Shown: in pieces, positions 35,239-47,646 of the stretch | Layout: every line of letters starts with the position of its first letter | Position numbering within the stretch: the stretch's first letter is position 1 | Assembly: GCA_023525975.1 (NCBI GenBank) | Contig: CM042020.1 | Coordinates: 9,254,001 to 9,318,000, forward strand | Direction of reading: 5' to 3' | Length of the DNA stretch: 64,000 nucleotides | Origin: Smallanthus sonchifolius | Lineage: Eukaryota; Streptophyta; Magnoliopsida; Asterales; Asteraceae | Position numbers and translations under genes: made by a program | The notes under the pieces: model-generated | Databases searched by the model: none | Seen by the model: only the letters and a program-made list of their open reading frames with translations | What the model was told of the DNA's origin: nothing

Positions 35239-37094
35239 GAAGAATTAGTTAGATTTGCAGACCCAAGCCATAGTGTCTTGGGTCGTCCATCCTTTTCAAA
35301 ATAAGCTACCACTTTAACCTCACAGTCCTGATGACTGTTCAGTATGGATGAATCTTTAAAAGAATTAGGACTAGGAGATTGAGAATTTTTAGATTTGATA
35401 GTCCAGGACCTCTTCTTTTTCTTAACCGGAACAGTAGACTTATGTTCAACAACAGCAGGTGAACTAGTGGAAGCTTCACCTGATTGAACTCCAGTCAGCT
35501 GTTCTAGCTTTCTCAACCTCTTATTCCTTCTCCTTCTCGGTGGCTTAGAGAGTTTCACCACAGGTTTCTCACCAGTACATGTACTACCAGAGGTAGATAC
35601 ACAAGGTACAACAGGTTGCTTTACCTTTCTTGAAACAGATGGTTTGGCCTCAGATTTGATTTTTGGCTTTGCCATCAGTTTAACTGGTGGTTTCACCACA
35701 TTTTGTTTTGGACATTTGGGAGGTTTCACTGATAGCGACTTAGGGATGACAGCCGGTTGTGAAACAATAGGCCATTTCCCTTGGTTCTTTGAAGGACAGT
35801 TCACAAAAATGTGACCAACCAAGCCACAGTGAAAGCAAGTCCTCTTGTCTGTATAAGTCCTTTTGTAAGGCTCATTAGATCTGGCCTTAGATAACTCAAC
35901 ATTATGAGCAGGAGGAGTTGGTTTGTGAACAGGAGTCTGACCCGATACAGATTGGTTCTTGGGAGTATAGTATTTTTGCAAATTTTCTTTGTAACCAAGC
36001 CCATAGTGAGCTGAAAAAGCCTTTTTCTTTACTTGATTAAGATTTTTATACCCCCGATAAAGCATTACCTTTAATTTATCATTAGATTCAAAGATATCGG
36101 GTTCAGTTAAAATACGGTTATCACTATTAGTGATAATGTTTTTCTTGACTTTCTGTTCATATAACAATTCCTCAGATACTACTCCTTCAAGGCAAGTGTT
36201 AACCGACCCATCATCAGAAGCAGTAAAGAACTCCTCATTAGATGTGGAGTTAGCCTTACTTGAGGAATCATCCTTTTTAGAGGAATCATCCTTTCCCGAG
36301 GACTCATCAAGACAAGTTAGATCAATGTCTACTAAGTTGTTGACAAACTTCCCGCTAACCGGTGGAGGAATGGCACTAGTACCCAGCCCTAAGCCATTCA
36401 TTTGCCTCACTACAGATTCGTAGTGTTCCACCACAAAACGAGAGTTTTTCAACTTCTCATTAGTACATTTCAACTTCAAGATCTCATTTTGCAACTTGTT
36501 GATCTCATTGTTCCTTTTCTCTAACCCCTTATATGCAATATCCAAGTGAAGCTGTTGATCGCTCATTTTTAGTGAATAATCACGTTTTTCCTTTTTCAAC
36601 GTTTCAATTGAATCTTTAAATCGTTTTTCATTTTCTTTGTAGCTTAACGCTGCAATACGAAGGGGTTCGACCATGTCTTGAAGCTTAGAATTTTCAATTT
36701 TTAAGCCTAGACATTTAGAACAAGAAATAACAGAAAAAGGATTAGAATCTACCTCAGTTGATGAACTTGTTGCTTCTCCAATAGCCATGAGAGCAACAAC
36801 GGTAGTAGATTCCTCTTGATAAGCTACAGAAGCTTCCTTTTCTTCATCTTCCTTCTCCTCAGCTTCCTTTTTCTCAGCTTCCATCAACTCCGTGATCTCA
36901 GCCATGAGACTAACCTGAGTTTGTGCAATGATGGCATCTTCCAGATGAACACCCCAATCAAAGCTGTCGTCCTGTTGAGCTACCAGTGCATTGGACGAAC
37001 CACCGTGACTTTAATTGTGGTTGTTTGTGTTGTTATAGCCATGGCTGTTTCCTTGGCTAGGTCTGATGAAACCCGAAGCCGATGCTCTGTCTTT
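35184..37094 (-). pseudogene. Copia-1 gag C-terminal extension: coiled coil and second zinc knuckle
   Basis: This frame is continuous with copia-1 gag apart from a TAG at 37095-37097 and a TAA at 37011-37013; the longest open part is 36905-35184. It encodes an acidic Glu/Lys segment and a long predicted coiled coil (ENEKRFKDSIETLKKEK..., NEINKLQNEILKLK). A Ser/Asp-rich region, a CCHC knuckle (CFHCGLVGHIFVNC, near 35815-35860) and a basic Pro/Lys tail follow. Such a long gag-pol linker is unusual for small copia elements and resembles SIRE/Maximus-type organisation. I cannot assign the lineage firmly. Confidence 0.75.
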
Positions 37095-38315
37095 CTAACA
37101 TTCACGAGCAAAGTGTCCAAAGTTTAGACACTTATAGCATTTGGCCTTGGATTTGTCAAAACCAACCTTGGCATTAGAATGTCCGCCAATGAACTTTCTT
37201 CCTGTTCTGTTCAGGAAACGCTTGGCTCTCCTCATTATCATGGCCATATTCCATTGAATATCCATGTCCTCCATGTCATCAAGATCCACTTGATTAAAAT
37301 CTTCTTCAATTGTCTTGGGATCTGTAAGCTTGCCACCTATGAAGTTCTCGTAGGCCAGCATACAAGATGAAAATAGTGCTACATGATCTTCAGCTATTTT
37401 GGCTATAGCTGATTGGTTAGCTGAAGTTGTAGCGGGAGAATTTCTTGAGGTATGTTGTTGATGAGATCCAGAACCTGATCCAGATGCATAGCATGCATGA
37501 CCACCACAACCATTTGAGTGGTCTTCTTCAGTAGAGTTTCCAGAGAGAAGGGCAATTCCAGAGCCCGAAGATTTGGTTGTAGAAGACGTCCCATGATACA
37601 TAGAAGGGTCTTGTATCTGAGGTCTTCCTGAGCTCTCCTTCTTTCTAAGGTTCATGTTATGAGCTTGAACCTTTCCAATTGCCTCCTCCACTGTCATTTC
37701 ATAGAATTTTGGATTCTCTCTCATCAGGGTTGTGTACATTTCAAACCTAGGTGGCAAAGCATCCAGAAACATTTCCACCAACTCTTCATCGGGATACTTG
37801 AGCTCAAAAGCTTTCAATTCTGTCTGCAGATGATAGAATCTAGAGATGAGGTCATCTAAAGACTCATTCTCCAAAAATCTGAAGCATTCATACTGCTTCC
37901 TAAGTAGATCCCGTTTACTCTTCTTGATATCACTATTCCCCTCGAATCTTTTCTGTAACGCCTTCCAAAGATCCTTAGAGTTGTCATAACCTCTGAAGCT
38001 ATGGAACAACTCCCGAGTTAATGTCATAGTGATAGAACCAAGAGCATTCTTCTCTCGATCATAAGCTTTCTTTTCTTCTTCATCTAGTTTAGAGATAGGC
38101 TTAGGCAGTTCATCATCAAGATAAATGTGTGTGGGATGCTTATATCCCTCTAGAATTGGTATCCATAACGAAGAATCGGTATAAGAAATGTAATGCTCAA
38201 AACGTGCTTTCCAGTTAGAATAATCATTTACATTTAGCAACTTTGGCGGTTTCTGAGGAGTACCGATCTCATTGTCATAGTTTAAAAGGTTTCCAAGGTT
38301 CTGAAGATTCGACAT
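37095..38315 (-). pseudogene. Copia-1 gag
   Basis: The minus-strand ATG at 38315-38313 starts MSNLQNLGNLLNYDNEIGTP and the frame extends about 405 codons. It has the UBN2/gag-polypeptide motifs PKLLNVNDYSNWKARFEHYI, LWKALQKRFEG, YECFRFLENESLDDLISRFY and LPPRFEMYTTLM, and a CCHC knuckle CYKCLNFGHFAREC just before a TAG at 37095. Gag packages the RNA. The stop after the knuckle probably replaces a Gln codon, because homologous sequence continues in frame. Confidence 0.88.
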
Positions 38316-38909
38316 GGTGAACACTTAGTCAAACTTCAGAAAAATCAGAGACACTTGCGCACTTGATATTGGTCTTGCGCACTTAGAGGAATGGTCTTGC
38401 GTATTTAAGATTTGCTCTTGCGTACTTGATAAGTACGCAGGAGTAAATGATAAGTACGCAGGATATAACTTAAGTACGCACAAGATTAGTCTTGCGTATT
38501 TAGTAAGTACGCAAGAGATTAGTCTTGCGTATTTAGTAAGTACGCAGCAAGACTGTACTTTTTGCCAGATATGGTAAGAACGCAGAACACCTTTTCACCA
38601 ACTCTCACCAAACTATTCCGGTCACTGGAAACACACCGGAGATGGCAAAAATTGGACGGATGAACAATCAAAATAAGCCAAAGGGTCAGAAATTGTTTTC
38701 TAACCAACCTTTGATGCTCAAAACACTCAAAATACACAACAAAAGTCGGTTTTTGAGTGATTTTTGCTTCTAAAATAGTGCTCAAGAGCTACCCCTATTT
38801 TATCACAAAAATCAACAAAAACAACTCCTTTTACTTGTAAAACTCTGTAGAAAACTCTCCAAACTCAGTCACAACACTCGAAATCAAGAGCAAAAGCTCT
38901 GATACCACT
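38316..38909 (-). other. Copia-1 leader and primer-binding site
   Basis: On the minus strand TGGTATCAGAGC lies at 38907-38896, complementary to initiator-Met tRNA, two bases from the LTR end. The leader (about 38340-38550) holds eleven copies of a RAGTRCGCA-type motif in both orientations, several arranged as short hairpins, and a 30-bp direct duplication around 38484-38547. No gene. Confidence 0.82.
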
Positions 38910-39439
38910 TGTAGGGCCCTCGGGTGTGGCGGATCGTCACATGCAAGTGGGTCTACTAGTCGGACCTGGTGCGGAATACCCTGACCAGGTGGAGAGTCTT
39001 ACAACACAAAGTAAACCGACAAGAGAATCACTTTAAACTTTCGTCTATTATAAACACTTGAAGGTTACAAAGAGAAATACTGAGATTACAAGTTCTGTGT
39101 ATTTGCTACTATGAATGCGTCTAAGATTGCGTACTTATCTACTGTCAACCATTCCTATTATACACGATCTGATGCCTGCGCACTTAGCAAGTGCGCAGGG
39201 CAATTTGCTCATGCGTAGTTAGCAAGTACGCAAAGGTATTCTTGCGTTCTTGCTAAGTACGCAGGAACTATCCACTGCGCACATACAAGTGCGCAAAACA
39301 CTTAGAGAAATCTGCAACAGTCAATATGTAAAAGTAAATACAACTCGATAACTAATACATGCAGACACTTACAAACAAAGACAAATACATTCATGAAAGT
39401 ACAAAACTAAGACTCTATCTATCCAGAGTGTTTGTCACA
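38910..39439 (-). repeat. Copia-1 5' LTR
   Basis: This is the LTR of the minus-strand copia element. Read on the plus strand it begins TGTAGGGCCC directly after the primer site and ends TTGTCACA before a gypsy protease relic, about 530 bp. The inner border is firm (primer site); the outer border is inferred from TG...CA ends and the change to gypsy sequence. Its partner lies left of the window. About nine more RAGTRCGCA motifs occur at 39125-39297. Confidence 0.65.
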
Positions 39440-40575
39440 GGAAAGTGCTTCAACACAATGTATAAATGACTAACTAAGATAATAGAGTTTGCATAAACAA
39501 ATGCTTGAGATAACGGTGCTTGTGTTAACGGAGTTAACCTGAAAATGTCGGATGTTACATCTACTTCTCTCTCGGGTGGTATACCCGGTAATTCATCTGG
39601 GAATACATCAGCATAATCAACTACTACCGATACATTTTTAATCTTCTTTTCTTTTGTACTTGTAGAAATCTGAACCAAGTATGCAATGCATCCTTTTTGA
39701 AGGCATTTGGTTGCTTTCAACATCGAAATAATTCCTAGGGGTCCGTTTTGTTTGTCGCCATAAATTGTGAAAGATTTTCCAGGAGGAATTCGAATTTCTA
39801 TAGCCTTTTTATCACAAAGGATATGGGCTTGGTTACTTGCTAACCAATCCATTCCTAAGACAACATCAAATCCTGCTAATGTCATAGGCATTAATTGCAC
39901 AGGCATGACGTGTCTAGATATTGTGATAGTACAGTCATCTAAGAATTCAGAAATTTTAACGAGATTTCCGTCGGCCGTTTCTATTTTATAAATCTTATAT
40001 AATGTAACTAAGGGTTTGTTTAATAGATTACAAAATTTATAATCTATAAAACTCAAATTTGCACCAGAGTCAAATAATAATCTAGCATAAATATTGTCAA
40101 TGAGGAATGTACCAGTGACTGCATCTGGAACAGCTGCAGCATCACGAGTATTAAGTACGAAAGCTCGTACATTTTTCTTGTTTCCTTCATTGGCCTTTGT
40201 CCCACTAGATCATGCGGAAATAAGCTTTGGGCAGGATGATTTAAAATGGCCAGTCTTTCCACAATTGAAATAGGAGATGTTTTTGGCAGTTTTCAAAGGC
40301 ATGCCCATTCTTCTTACAAAAGTGGCAATAGTATTTCTTGAAGAAGCATTCTCTTATATGCCTTTTCTTGCAGATTTTGCATTCAGGGATGGAAGGGTTA
40401 AATCCTCCTTTGGCAGGATGATTTTTCTTCTTCCAGGGAGAATTATTTTTCTGACTATCCGTACCTCTTTTGGCCAATTCTCTTGCCTTTCCTTCTTCTT
40501 GTTTTCTTATCATACCGTCAGTCAGAATTCCTCCTAACTGTACGGCAAAAGCAATGGTCTGAGGCAAAGTAGCCT
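39440..40575 (-). pseudogene. Truncated gypsy gag-protease relic
   Basis: Minus strand. Two zinc-binding motifs of a gag C-terminus (CKICKKRHIREC and CHFCKKNGH) lie near 40260-40400. The protease follows (LLFDSGANLSFID near 40050-40085, then AGFDVVLGMDWLASNQA) and the linker PPEREVDV near 39540, after which recognisable pol ends. Frameshifts separate the gag and protease pieces. The left side is cut by the copia-1 LTR and the right side abuts the partial LTR of the next element. It is unrelated at the detail level to the large gypsy element (DSGAN versus DTGAD). Lineage not assigned. Confidence 0.75.
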
Positions 40576-41771
40576 TGACTCACCACTCCCAAGAACACCA
40601 AGTACTCGAAAACAGTTTCACCTCTCAGTCTCAACCGTTACAATACCCAGAGACTATCCTAGACAGACCTAAGGGCAAGGAGTAAGCACTAAAATACTGA
40701 CTATGACACGAAATTGCAAGTGATAAAGCTAACCTGGACAACTCACTTTCGTGCAATTGCTACCCAAATCACCAAAACCAAGAGACAACCTGACAACCTA
40801 TCTCCTCTCAGACTCAAGGTTGGTAAAACATTGATTTTTAAAGACCTACACAACTGCTCCTACGACCGATCGAATCGTTTAGACCAAAAACACTAAGTAA
40901 ATGACCCAAAACTCGAAACCCTACTCGAAACACATGAAGGAAACGAACAAGATGACAAGCGGAACAAGTTCATGCAAGATTATTAAAAAACTCATCATTC
41001 ATACACATTCATAATCAATAAAATAGAAACCTTGACAATATCATTTGTCATACGAATAATTAAAAACCAAAAAACATTCAAACAACGTCAATAATCATCT
41101 TAATCTAGGTAGCACACTAGTTTAGCTACTCATAATCAACCAAAATATTGAAGAACAGAAGATAAACATGATAGAAACTCGAAAAAAAGTTCTAGAAACG
41201 AATACGAATTGTAAACCAAACGATCTCAAACCAAAAACGATCTTCCAACGTCGATTCGGGTGTTCACAGGGCTCCAAAGCTTGTATCCAATCTTACTTAG
41301 TCTTCCTCAATTGAACTCAGGTCGAACCCCCTTTCAAATTGCCGTCAAAAGGGTTTTAATAGCTAAAAAATGCGAATCTGCCCCGGTGAGTCGATATCAG
41401 ACCGCTATGGTCAAGGATGTCGGTCCGCTACGGGTGGAATTTCGGGATTTTATCTGCACTGGGCTTTGGGAATTTCCGAGACACCCAAGATTCATATATT
41501 ATGGGCCCGGTAACTCATTTTCTAGCCTGCGATATGCCCATATGAAGTTAGGACTTTTTTTTCCTGTCGATTTTGTTTATTCCTTCATTCCCGCAACTCG
41601 TTTACTCGCTTAGTCTTCTCGTTTACTCGCTTAGTCTTCTCGTTTCTCGTATAATACCTACAATTCCATCATATATAGACATAAGTATCATAATCCAATG
41701 AATTCTCAATCAAAACCTATTTAAATGTGGTGAAATATGCTTTATTAACATGCGTGTTTTGCACCACATCA
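40576..41771 (-). repeat. Partial LTR of the Athila/Tat-like element (outer end missing)
   Basis: Collinear with about 45718-46902, with scattered differences and small indels, including a local duplication of TTTACTCGCTTAGTCTTCTC near 41600-41640. It ends CATCA at 41771, followed by the polypurine tract of the internal region. Confidence 0.85.
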
Positions 41772-43541
41772 AATATCCTCACCCTTGAAGTTTTCTTGTC
41801 CCTAAGAAAAGCCCTATGCAACGCATCCAAATATGTAATTAAACAAATACGATCACATCTAGCAAGATCAAACCCATACCATGAAATCCAAAGACACAGT
41901 TAACTCCTCAAAATTTACACGTTCAATAGATTTACGACCCAACAAGTCAAGATGATATTAATTTTTGAAAAACATGGGCACACCTATTCAAGTTTCATCT
42001 ACCTTCAATACTCTAACCATACACAGCTCATACCCCTCACAATGTTTCTCTTTACTCAGTTTTATATCTGTAACTAGCAAAGGATGTGCCAGTACCTAAT
42101 CTAAACTCTCAAACCTAAAGGGAAACATTAATGTCATAAGCTTGAACATCAATCAAATCTCCACCCAAATGTATAAGACAAACACACAGAACAAAAAGGA
42201 CTTTAAAAGGGTTGTAGTGTAAGGCTAGGGTTTAGGTACGGATAAAGGGTATAAAAGTGGCTAAGGTGAAACTAATCCAGGACTAGTCAAGCTAAGCACG
42301 AACAAACAAGCACAACTAAAAATTTGAGGATCTTTGATCCTCACACTTATTCTTTTGACTATCTATTTTTTTCTTTTCTCATCATTTTTCTCTTTTTTTC
42401 TTTATATACCTTTTCTTTTCAAACACAATTCAACTAATTTTTTTTACATAAGCTATATTGCCAAAACACACACATACTAACACAACTAACTCGAACTGGA
42501 TTAGTTACATGGGTTTAAAAAGAAAAAGGCTAAAAGGCTCAAGGGTGATATAGGGTTATCAAAACGAAAGGGTATAGGCTTAAATTGGGTTCACTAAGGG
42601 ATATTGTTGGGTAAGGGGAAACAAAAGAAAAGGGCTAAACAAATGGGTTTAATCATAATGCCTCTATCATTTCTGTGTGTTATCTCAGCCTAGGGTCTCA
42701 AAATGCATCAAAATGTCCAAGTTCTAACAAAATATAACATGTAGGTAAACACTCAACAAACGAAATAGTGAATATATATGAAAATATAAAAGGCTCAAAA
42801 TCTCACTGAAAACATGTGGAATAGGGTTAGTGATATAAGCCATGTACAATTATCATTATCCAGCTTGTTAAACAATCCAAGGCATCCCAAACAATTTTAT
42901 TACTGAAAACCGACTCTGTTGTGCCTACTTAATCCCGATACTTAAAGAATACCGCGCTAAGGAAACGCAAACCCGCACCTGATCCGCCTTTAGCTTTCGA
43001 TTTACATTAAATAAAAACCGGTCTTTTGTGCGCATTAGACTCAAAAAATATGTTACATCAGGACTCGCAAAAACAACTCTTTATTTATTTCTTCAAAATT
43101 TTCAATTTTGTTAATTTTTTTTCATTTTCTCATGCTAACATCCTCACAATTGAAATAAACATTATACCTAATGTGTCTAAAGAAAGGGGTAAAAATCGAT
43201 AAAGTCTATATCAATCACGTTCCCATCCCCACACTTAAACATCACATTGCCCTCAATGTGCATTTGAAAACAATGTAAAGTAAAAATGCAAATGAATAAA
43301 AGTAAAAGAGATAGAACGGGACTCCCCTACGGATGTAGCAACCAATCCACCATAATACGAGCAAACCTCGACCGACAATCCTCAGAATGAACAACTTCTC
43401 AAAGCCCGGAGTGAAAACCTGCACACAAAGGAAAACCAACAGCACACAAAACAAAATAAAGAAAATAAAAACATACCCGCGGGTTACCTCCCGGAAGTGC
43501 TAAGTTTACAGAAGAGTCTTCAGTCAGACTCAAAAGCTATG
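41772..43541 (-). other. Non-coding internal part of the Athila/Tat-like element
   Basis: I see no coding region. The sequence is AT-rich with homopolymer and pyrimidine tracts (around 42350-42440 and 43080-43140). The polypurine tract lies at its left border. Short open frames such as 43242-43454 on the minus strand show no recognisable motif. Confidence 0.6.
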
Positions 43542-44357
43542 TTAATCAGGTGACTTCTCCTTTATTCGCATTCCACTCATTTTGCTCAGTCTCCTCCTCC
43601 TGCCGTATACTAGGAAGAATGCGACGGTAGGGCTCAAACTGACTCGGACAGATATAACCGAGTCGACCAACCGGTCCTTAAACCTACCTAGACCAAATCT
43701 GATGTGAGGCATGTAATGAGGTAATCGGTCATCTCTAAAATATGGTGTCATCCTATGATCCTTATGTGACCATCTCAGCACCTTCAAATCATGTCGGTCC
43801 TTACGTCTCTGTGCCCTATCCCGTGGTCGTGTTGGTTGGGGTGGCGATCCACTATCTCTTTCCTCCATAGGCCGGCTATCCTTAACATGAAGTGGTTGCT
43901 CTGGTTCCTCAACCACTTCCTCCTGCTCTCCTTCTTCTTTCTCTGCCTCACCATGGTGTAGTGATTCTTTCGTCTCCCTCTCTAGCTCCCCGAATAGTAA
44001 TGTTTATAACTCAGCAAGGTCACCCAGAGGGTCAAACTCTCCTTCGTCTAAAGCTGTGACATCCACCAACTCCTCACCAAACTCATCTAGCAACGAGGGA
44101 ACATACTCCTCCTCGATATCATCAGCAACAAACTCAGCATCCTCAATCTCATCAACAATATCGGCATCCTCCTGTGTGTCCTCGACACTTGAATCCTGCA
44201 TTAAAACATCCTCCCAAAGCAAGTGTGACATATCAAATGAGATAAATGAATTATGTATGGAACTGGATGCAATCAAATGTGTATCATCCACACACTCATG
44301 ATCAATATAGCTAGAGGTGGGATACTTACCTGACTCAAGGTTGGGTAGATGGTCCAC
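43542..44357 (-). pseudogene. Acidic gag-pol-region relic, one stop
   Basis: One minus-strand frame runs from 44357 to 43542, interrupted only by a TAA at 44004-44006. The first part is strongly acidic (DEIEDAEFVADDIEEEYVPS, DEGEFDPLGDLAEL); the second is Glu- then Arg-rich and ends MPHIRFGLGRFKDRLVD. The pattern recalls the region between gag and protease of Athila-type elements, but I cannot name a domain. It may be the only protein segment of this non-autonomous family. Confidence 0.45.
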
Positions 44358-44545
44358 TTCGACATTGGACTCAATATCGGTTGAACATACGTGTTCAAAG
44401 AATTGTGGCTCATAGTAACTGAACTCGTGCTGAACAGGAGGTGGGACTTGTGCGGTACTTTGTGAGCTTGGTAATTACACCTCGTCCGTTATCTTGTCTC
44501 GTTGATAATTAGCATAAATCTCATGAACCTTAATGCCCAATGCCT

Positions 44546-44893
44546 CTATTCTACGGGTTGTTCCTCAGATTCCTTGATAAAAAGCTTACGTTGTTCAGCT
44601 TCAACCTTTTGTTGTTCATCTTCCCGTTCAAATATCTCGCATACTTGTTGCATTAACTCGATTAGGGACAAGGTAGGTTTGAATCGATATGGTACTATTC
44701 TAGGAGGCTCATATAATGCTTCTGTTCTTCGAGCTAGTTCTTCAGCATCCCTGAGATCATGCCTACGGATCATATGAGCGAGCATTGCCTCCACATTCTC
44801 ATAACAAAAATTTTATATCCAATGATTTTCTCCACAACGTTCGCACCAGGGTTTCTCGAACCGCCCAACCTGTTGTCTGTACATACTCAACGT
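44546..44893 (-). pseudogene. Gag-like relic with a Cys-His motif
   Basis: Minus strand. From about 44893 the frame reads MYRQQVGRFEKPWCERCGENHW, then a stop (TAA), then continues EAMLAHMIRRHDLRDAEELARRTEALYEPPR, IELMQQVCEIFE and a Glu/Lys-rich end at 44546. CERCGENH resembles the CxxCGGxH motif seen near Athila/Tat Gag N-termini. It lies just inside the primer site, where gag is expected. Identification is tentative. Confidence 0.45.
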
Positions 44894-45128
44894 AGCAGGT
44901 GAGATAATAACAAAACAAAAAAAATCAAAAACTAATAAATAAATCCTAGAAAAAAACTATCAAAAAGAAAATAACCCTAGCAAAATCACACAAAAACTAA
45001 TTCTAGAAAAGTAGAATCACACCAAAAAAATAAAAACAGAAATCCTAAAAACACTAAAAATCACACAAATACGTACAAAAATGGCTAGATCCCCAACTCG
45101 GGTCGTTCTCGAAATCACCAATGCAGTG

Positions 45129-45146
45129 TTCCCGGCAAGGGCGCCA
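45129..45146 (-). other. Asp-tRNA-type primer-binding site
   Basis: On the minus strand it reads TGGCGCCCTTGCCGGGAA, matching the complement of the 3' end of plant Asp tRNA (TGGCGCCGTTGCCGGGG) with few mismatches. It sits six bases inside the LTR that starts at 45153. This primer type is characteristic of Athila/Tat elements. Confidence 0.8.
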
Positions 45147-45152
45147 AAAACT

Positions 45153-46902
45153 TGATGCGTGTAAAGTATATATTTAAAATTAAGTCAATTCACACAATAG
45201 TTTTAAAAAGGAATTACCAATCCTAAAACACACAAACGGCAAGTGTACCGGTCGCACGTAGTAAAGACAGTAAGCCAGAGTTATCGAACCGTGGACACAA
45301 AAGGCGGCGGCCCTCGATACTAGACCTTTATCGACTCCTAACCGATGGAAAAAAAGTGATGATTTTATTTTTATTATTTTTTAAAACATATAATTAAACG
45401 GAAACAAATAGGAGAGAAATAAATAAATAAACTGACCTATAAACGAACAAGACACTGGAAAAAAATAGACAAAGATGAGAAACTAAAAACACCAAACGAA
45501 CTAAGACACGAGCAAAGATCAAATGTGAGATAAACACTACCTAGACCAGGAATCCTATTGACTAGTTTAAATGCTTTCGGGAACAACTAACCGTACGACA
45601 CCGACTCTTAAGATAGACTAACTCAGGAATCGCTAAGACACGTAGGATCTCCTCTCAGACTCACCTACACACCGCAACTATCCTAAGGGTCAAGATAAGC
45701 TCAGAAGTAAGACAGTGGATCTCTTCTCAGACTCACCACTCCCTAGAACACCAAGTACTCGAAAACAGTTTTACCTCTCAGTCTCAACCGTTACTATACC
45801 GAGAGACTATCCTAGACAGATCTAAGGGCAAGGAGTAAGCACTAAAATACTGACTATGACACGAAATTGCAAGTGATAAAGCTAACCTGGACAACTCACT
45901 TTCGTGCAATTGCTACCCAAATCACCAAAACCAAGAGACAACCCGACAACCTATCTCCTCTCAGACTCAAGGTTGGTAAAACATTGATTTTTAAAGACCT
46001 ACACAACTGCTCCTATGACCAACCGAATCGTTTAGACCAAAAACACTAAGTAAATGACCCAAAACTTGAAACCCTACTCGAAACACACGAAGGAAACGAA
46101 CAAGATAACAAGCGGAACAAGTTCATGCAAGATTATTAAAAACTTAGCATTCATTCACATTCATAATCAATAAAATAGAAACCTTGACAATAGCATTCGT
46201 CATGCGAGTAATTAAAAACCGAAAAACATTCAAACAACGCCAATAATCATCCTAATCTAGGTAGCACACGAGTTTAGCTACTCATAATCATCCAAAATAT
46301 CAAAGAACAGAAGATAAACATGATAGAAACTGGAAACAAAATTCTAGAAACGAATACGAATTGCAAACCGAACATTCTAAAACAGAAAACGATCTTCCAA
46401 CGTCGATCCGGGTGTTCACAGGGTTCCAAAGCTTGTATCCAATCTTCCTTAGTCATCCTCAATCGAACTTAGTTCGAACCCCCTTTCAAATTGCCGCCAA
46501 AAGGGTTTTAATAGCCAAAAATTGCGAATCTGCCCTACTTAGTCGATATCGGACCGCTATAGTCAGGGATGTTCATCCTCTATGGGTGGAATTTCGGGAT
46601 TTTATCCACGTCGGGCTTTGGGAATTTCCAAGACACCCAAGATTCATATATTATGGGCCCGGTAACTCATTTTCTAGCCCGAGATATGCCCATCTGAAGT
46701 TAGGACTTTTTTTTCCTGTCGATTCCGTTTATTCCTTCATTCCCGCAACTCGTTTACTTGCTTATTCTTCTCGTTTCTCGTATAATACCTACAATTCCAT
46801 CATATACAGACATAAGTATCATAATCCAATGAATTCACAATCAAAACCTATTTAAATGTGGTGAAATATGCTTTATTAACATGTGTATTTTGCACCACAT
46901 CA
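45153..46902 (-). repeat. Complete LTR of the Athila/Tat-like element
   Basis: 1750 bp with TGATG at 45153 and CATCA at 46898-46902. It is collinear over its right two thirds with 40576-41771. No gene; the 164-codon plus frame at 46361-46855 is also present in a broken form in the other LTR copy and is unlikely to be coding. Confidence 0.85.
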
Positions 46903-47640
46903 TGGACGTTTCCTTTTTCATGACATCTTTCATTACTTGTCATCACCTGACTAAATCAATATCAATTCATCCTTGGCTACATGTAAATGTTTGAAAATAT
47001 TTTATCAGTATAAACTAGTTAATACAAGTATATTGGAATCATAATATGACAAGCGTGAATAAATAGAACAATTTGCCCATAGTTTCTGGTTAATTTACAC
47101 AATCAACGGACTAACCACCAGCCACACCAGGGATCTTGCATATATTTTTATGTGTATCTGCCTTACGCTTTAAGCGATGGGCTTTACAACAACCAAGGGT
47201 TCAACCCCTAGACCTGTTACAGCATCTCATATGTAACACGTGTATATATACGTGACTCTATGGGTTGACTGCTATATAGTAAATCACCTTATGCAACCAT
47301 TGGTTATATTAATTCATTCAAATTAGAATATAATCAAAACCATTTTCTGTTTTGAAATCATTTTATAAAAATACAAGTATTCACCTTGACAGAGTCTCGA
47401 CATAGTAGGCTTAGTGAGTGTTCTAGTGGGCAGCGTCTCTGCTTAGATTGTCTAGATTGGATTCTCTAAATGAGCGTTTCCTAGCTTCTCGTCTTTCTCT
47501 ATAGCGAACCGACACTTTAGAAACTTAAACGTACAAGCGGGAATGGATTAGTGGGAGTGGAATCAGTGTAATTGGCTCTACAATACGAGTTTGAGTGTGA
47601 GAAAATGTGAAAATGGACTTGCTATTTATAGTGGATTTTG
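46903..47640 (-). promoter_or_regulatory. LTR-like promoter fragment with a minus-strand TATA box
   Basis: On the minus strand CTATAAATAGC lies at about 47622-47634, a strong plant TATA box. It is preceded (to the right) by a cluster of dyad motifs and followed by unremarkable sequence. This layout suggests the U3/R part of a solo or truncated LTR of unknown family. No coding region is recognised between 46903 and 48031. Confidence 0.4.
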
Positions 47641-47646
47641 GCGGCT

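Larger units (their letters stand above)
40576..46902 (-). mobile_element. Non-autonomous Athila/Tat-like LTR element
   Basis: Minus-strand element. The complete LTR is at 45153-46902 and a partial copy at 40576-41771; both end CACCACATCA, and the complete LTR starts TGATGCGTG, so the termini are TGATG...CATCA. The primer site lies at 45146-45129 (TGGCGCC..TTGCCGGG, Asp-tRNA type) and a polypurine tract (AAGGGTGAGGATATT on the minus strand) at the other end next to 41771. The internal region is only 3.4 kb and has no RT or integrase. The left LTR lacks about 0.57 kb at its outer end. The primer type and long LTRs point to Athila/Tat; it would need proteins in trans. Confidence 0.8.

Noticed and set aside
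46361..46855. 164-codon frame inside the Athila/Tat-like LTR
   Set aside because: The matching LTR copy has the frame broken near 41613, and LTRs are not expected to code.
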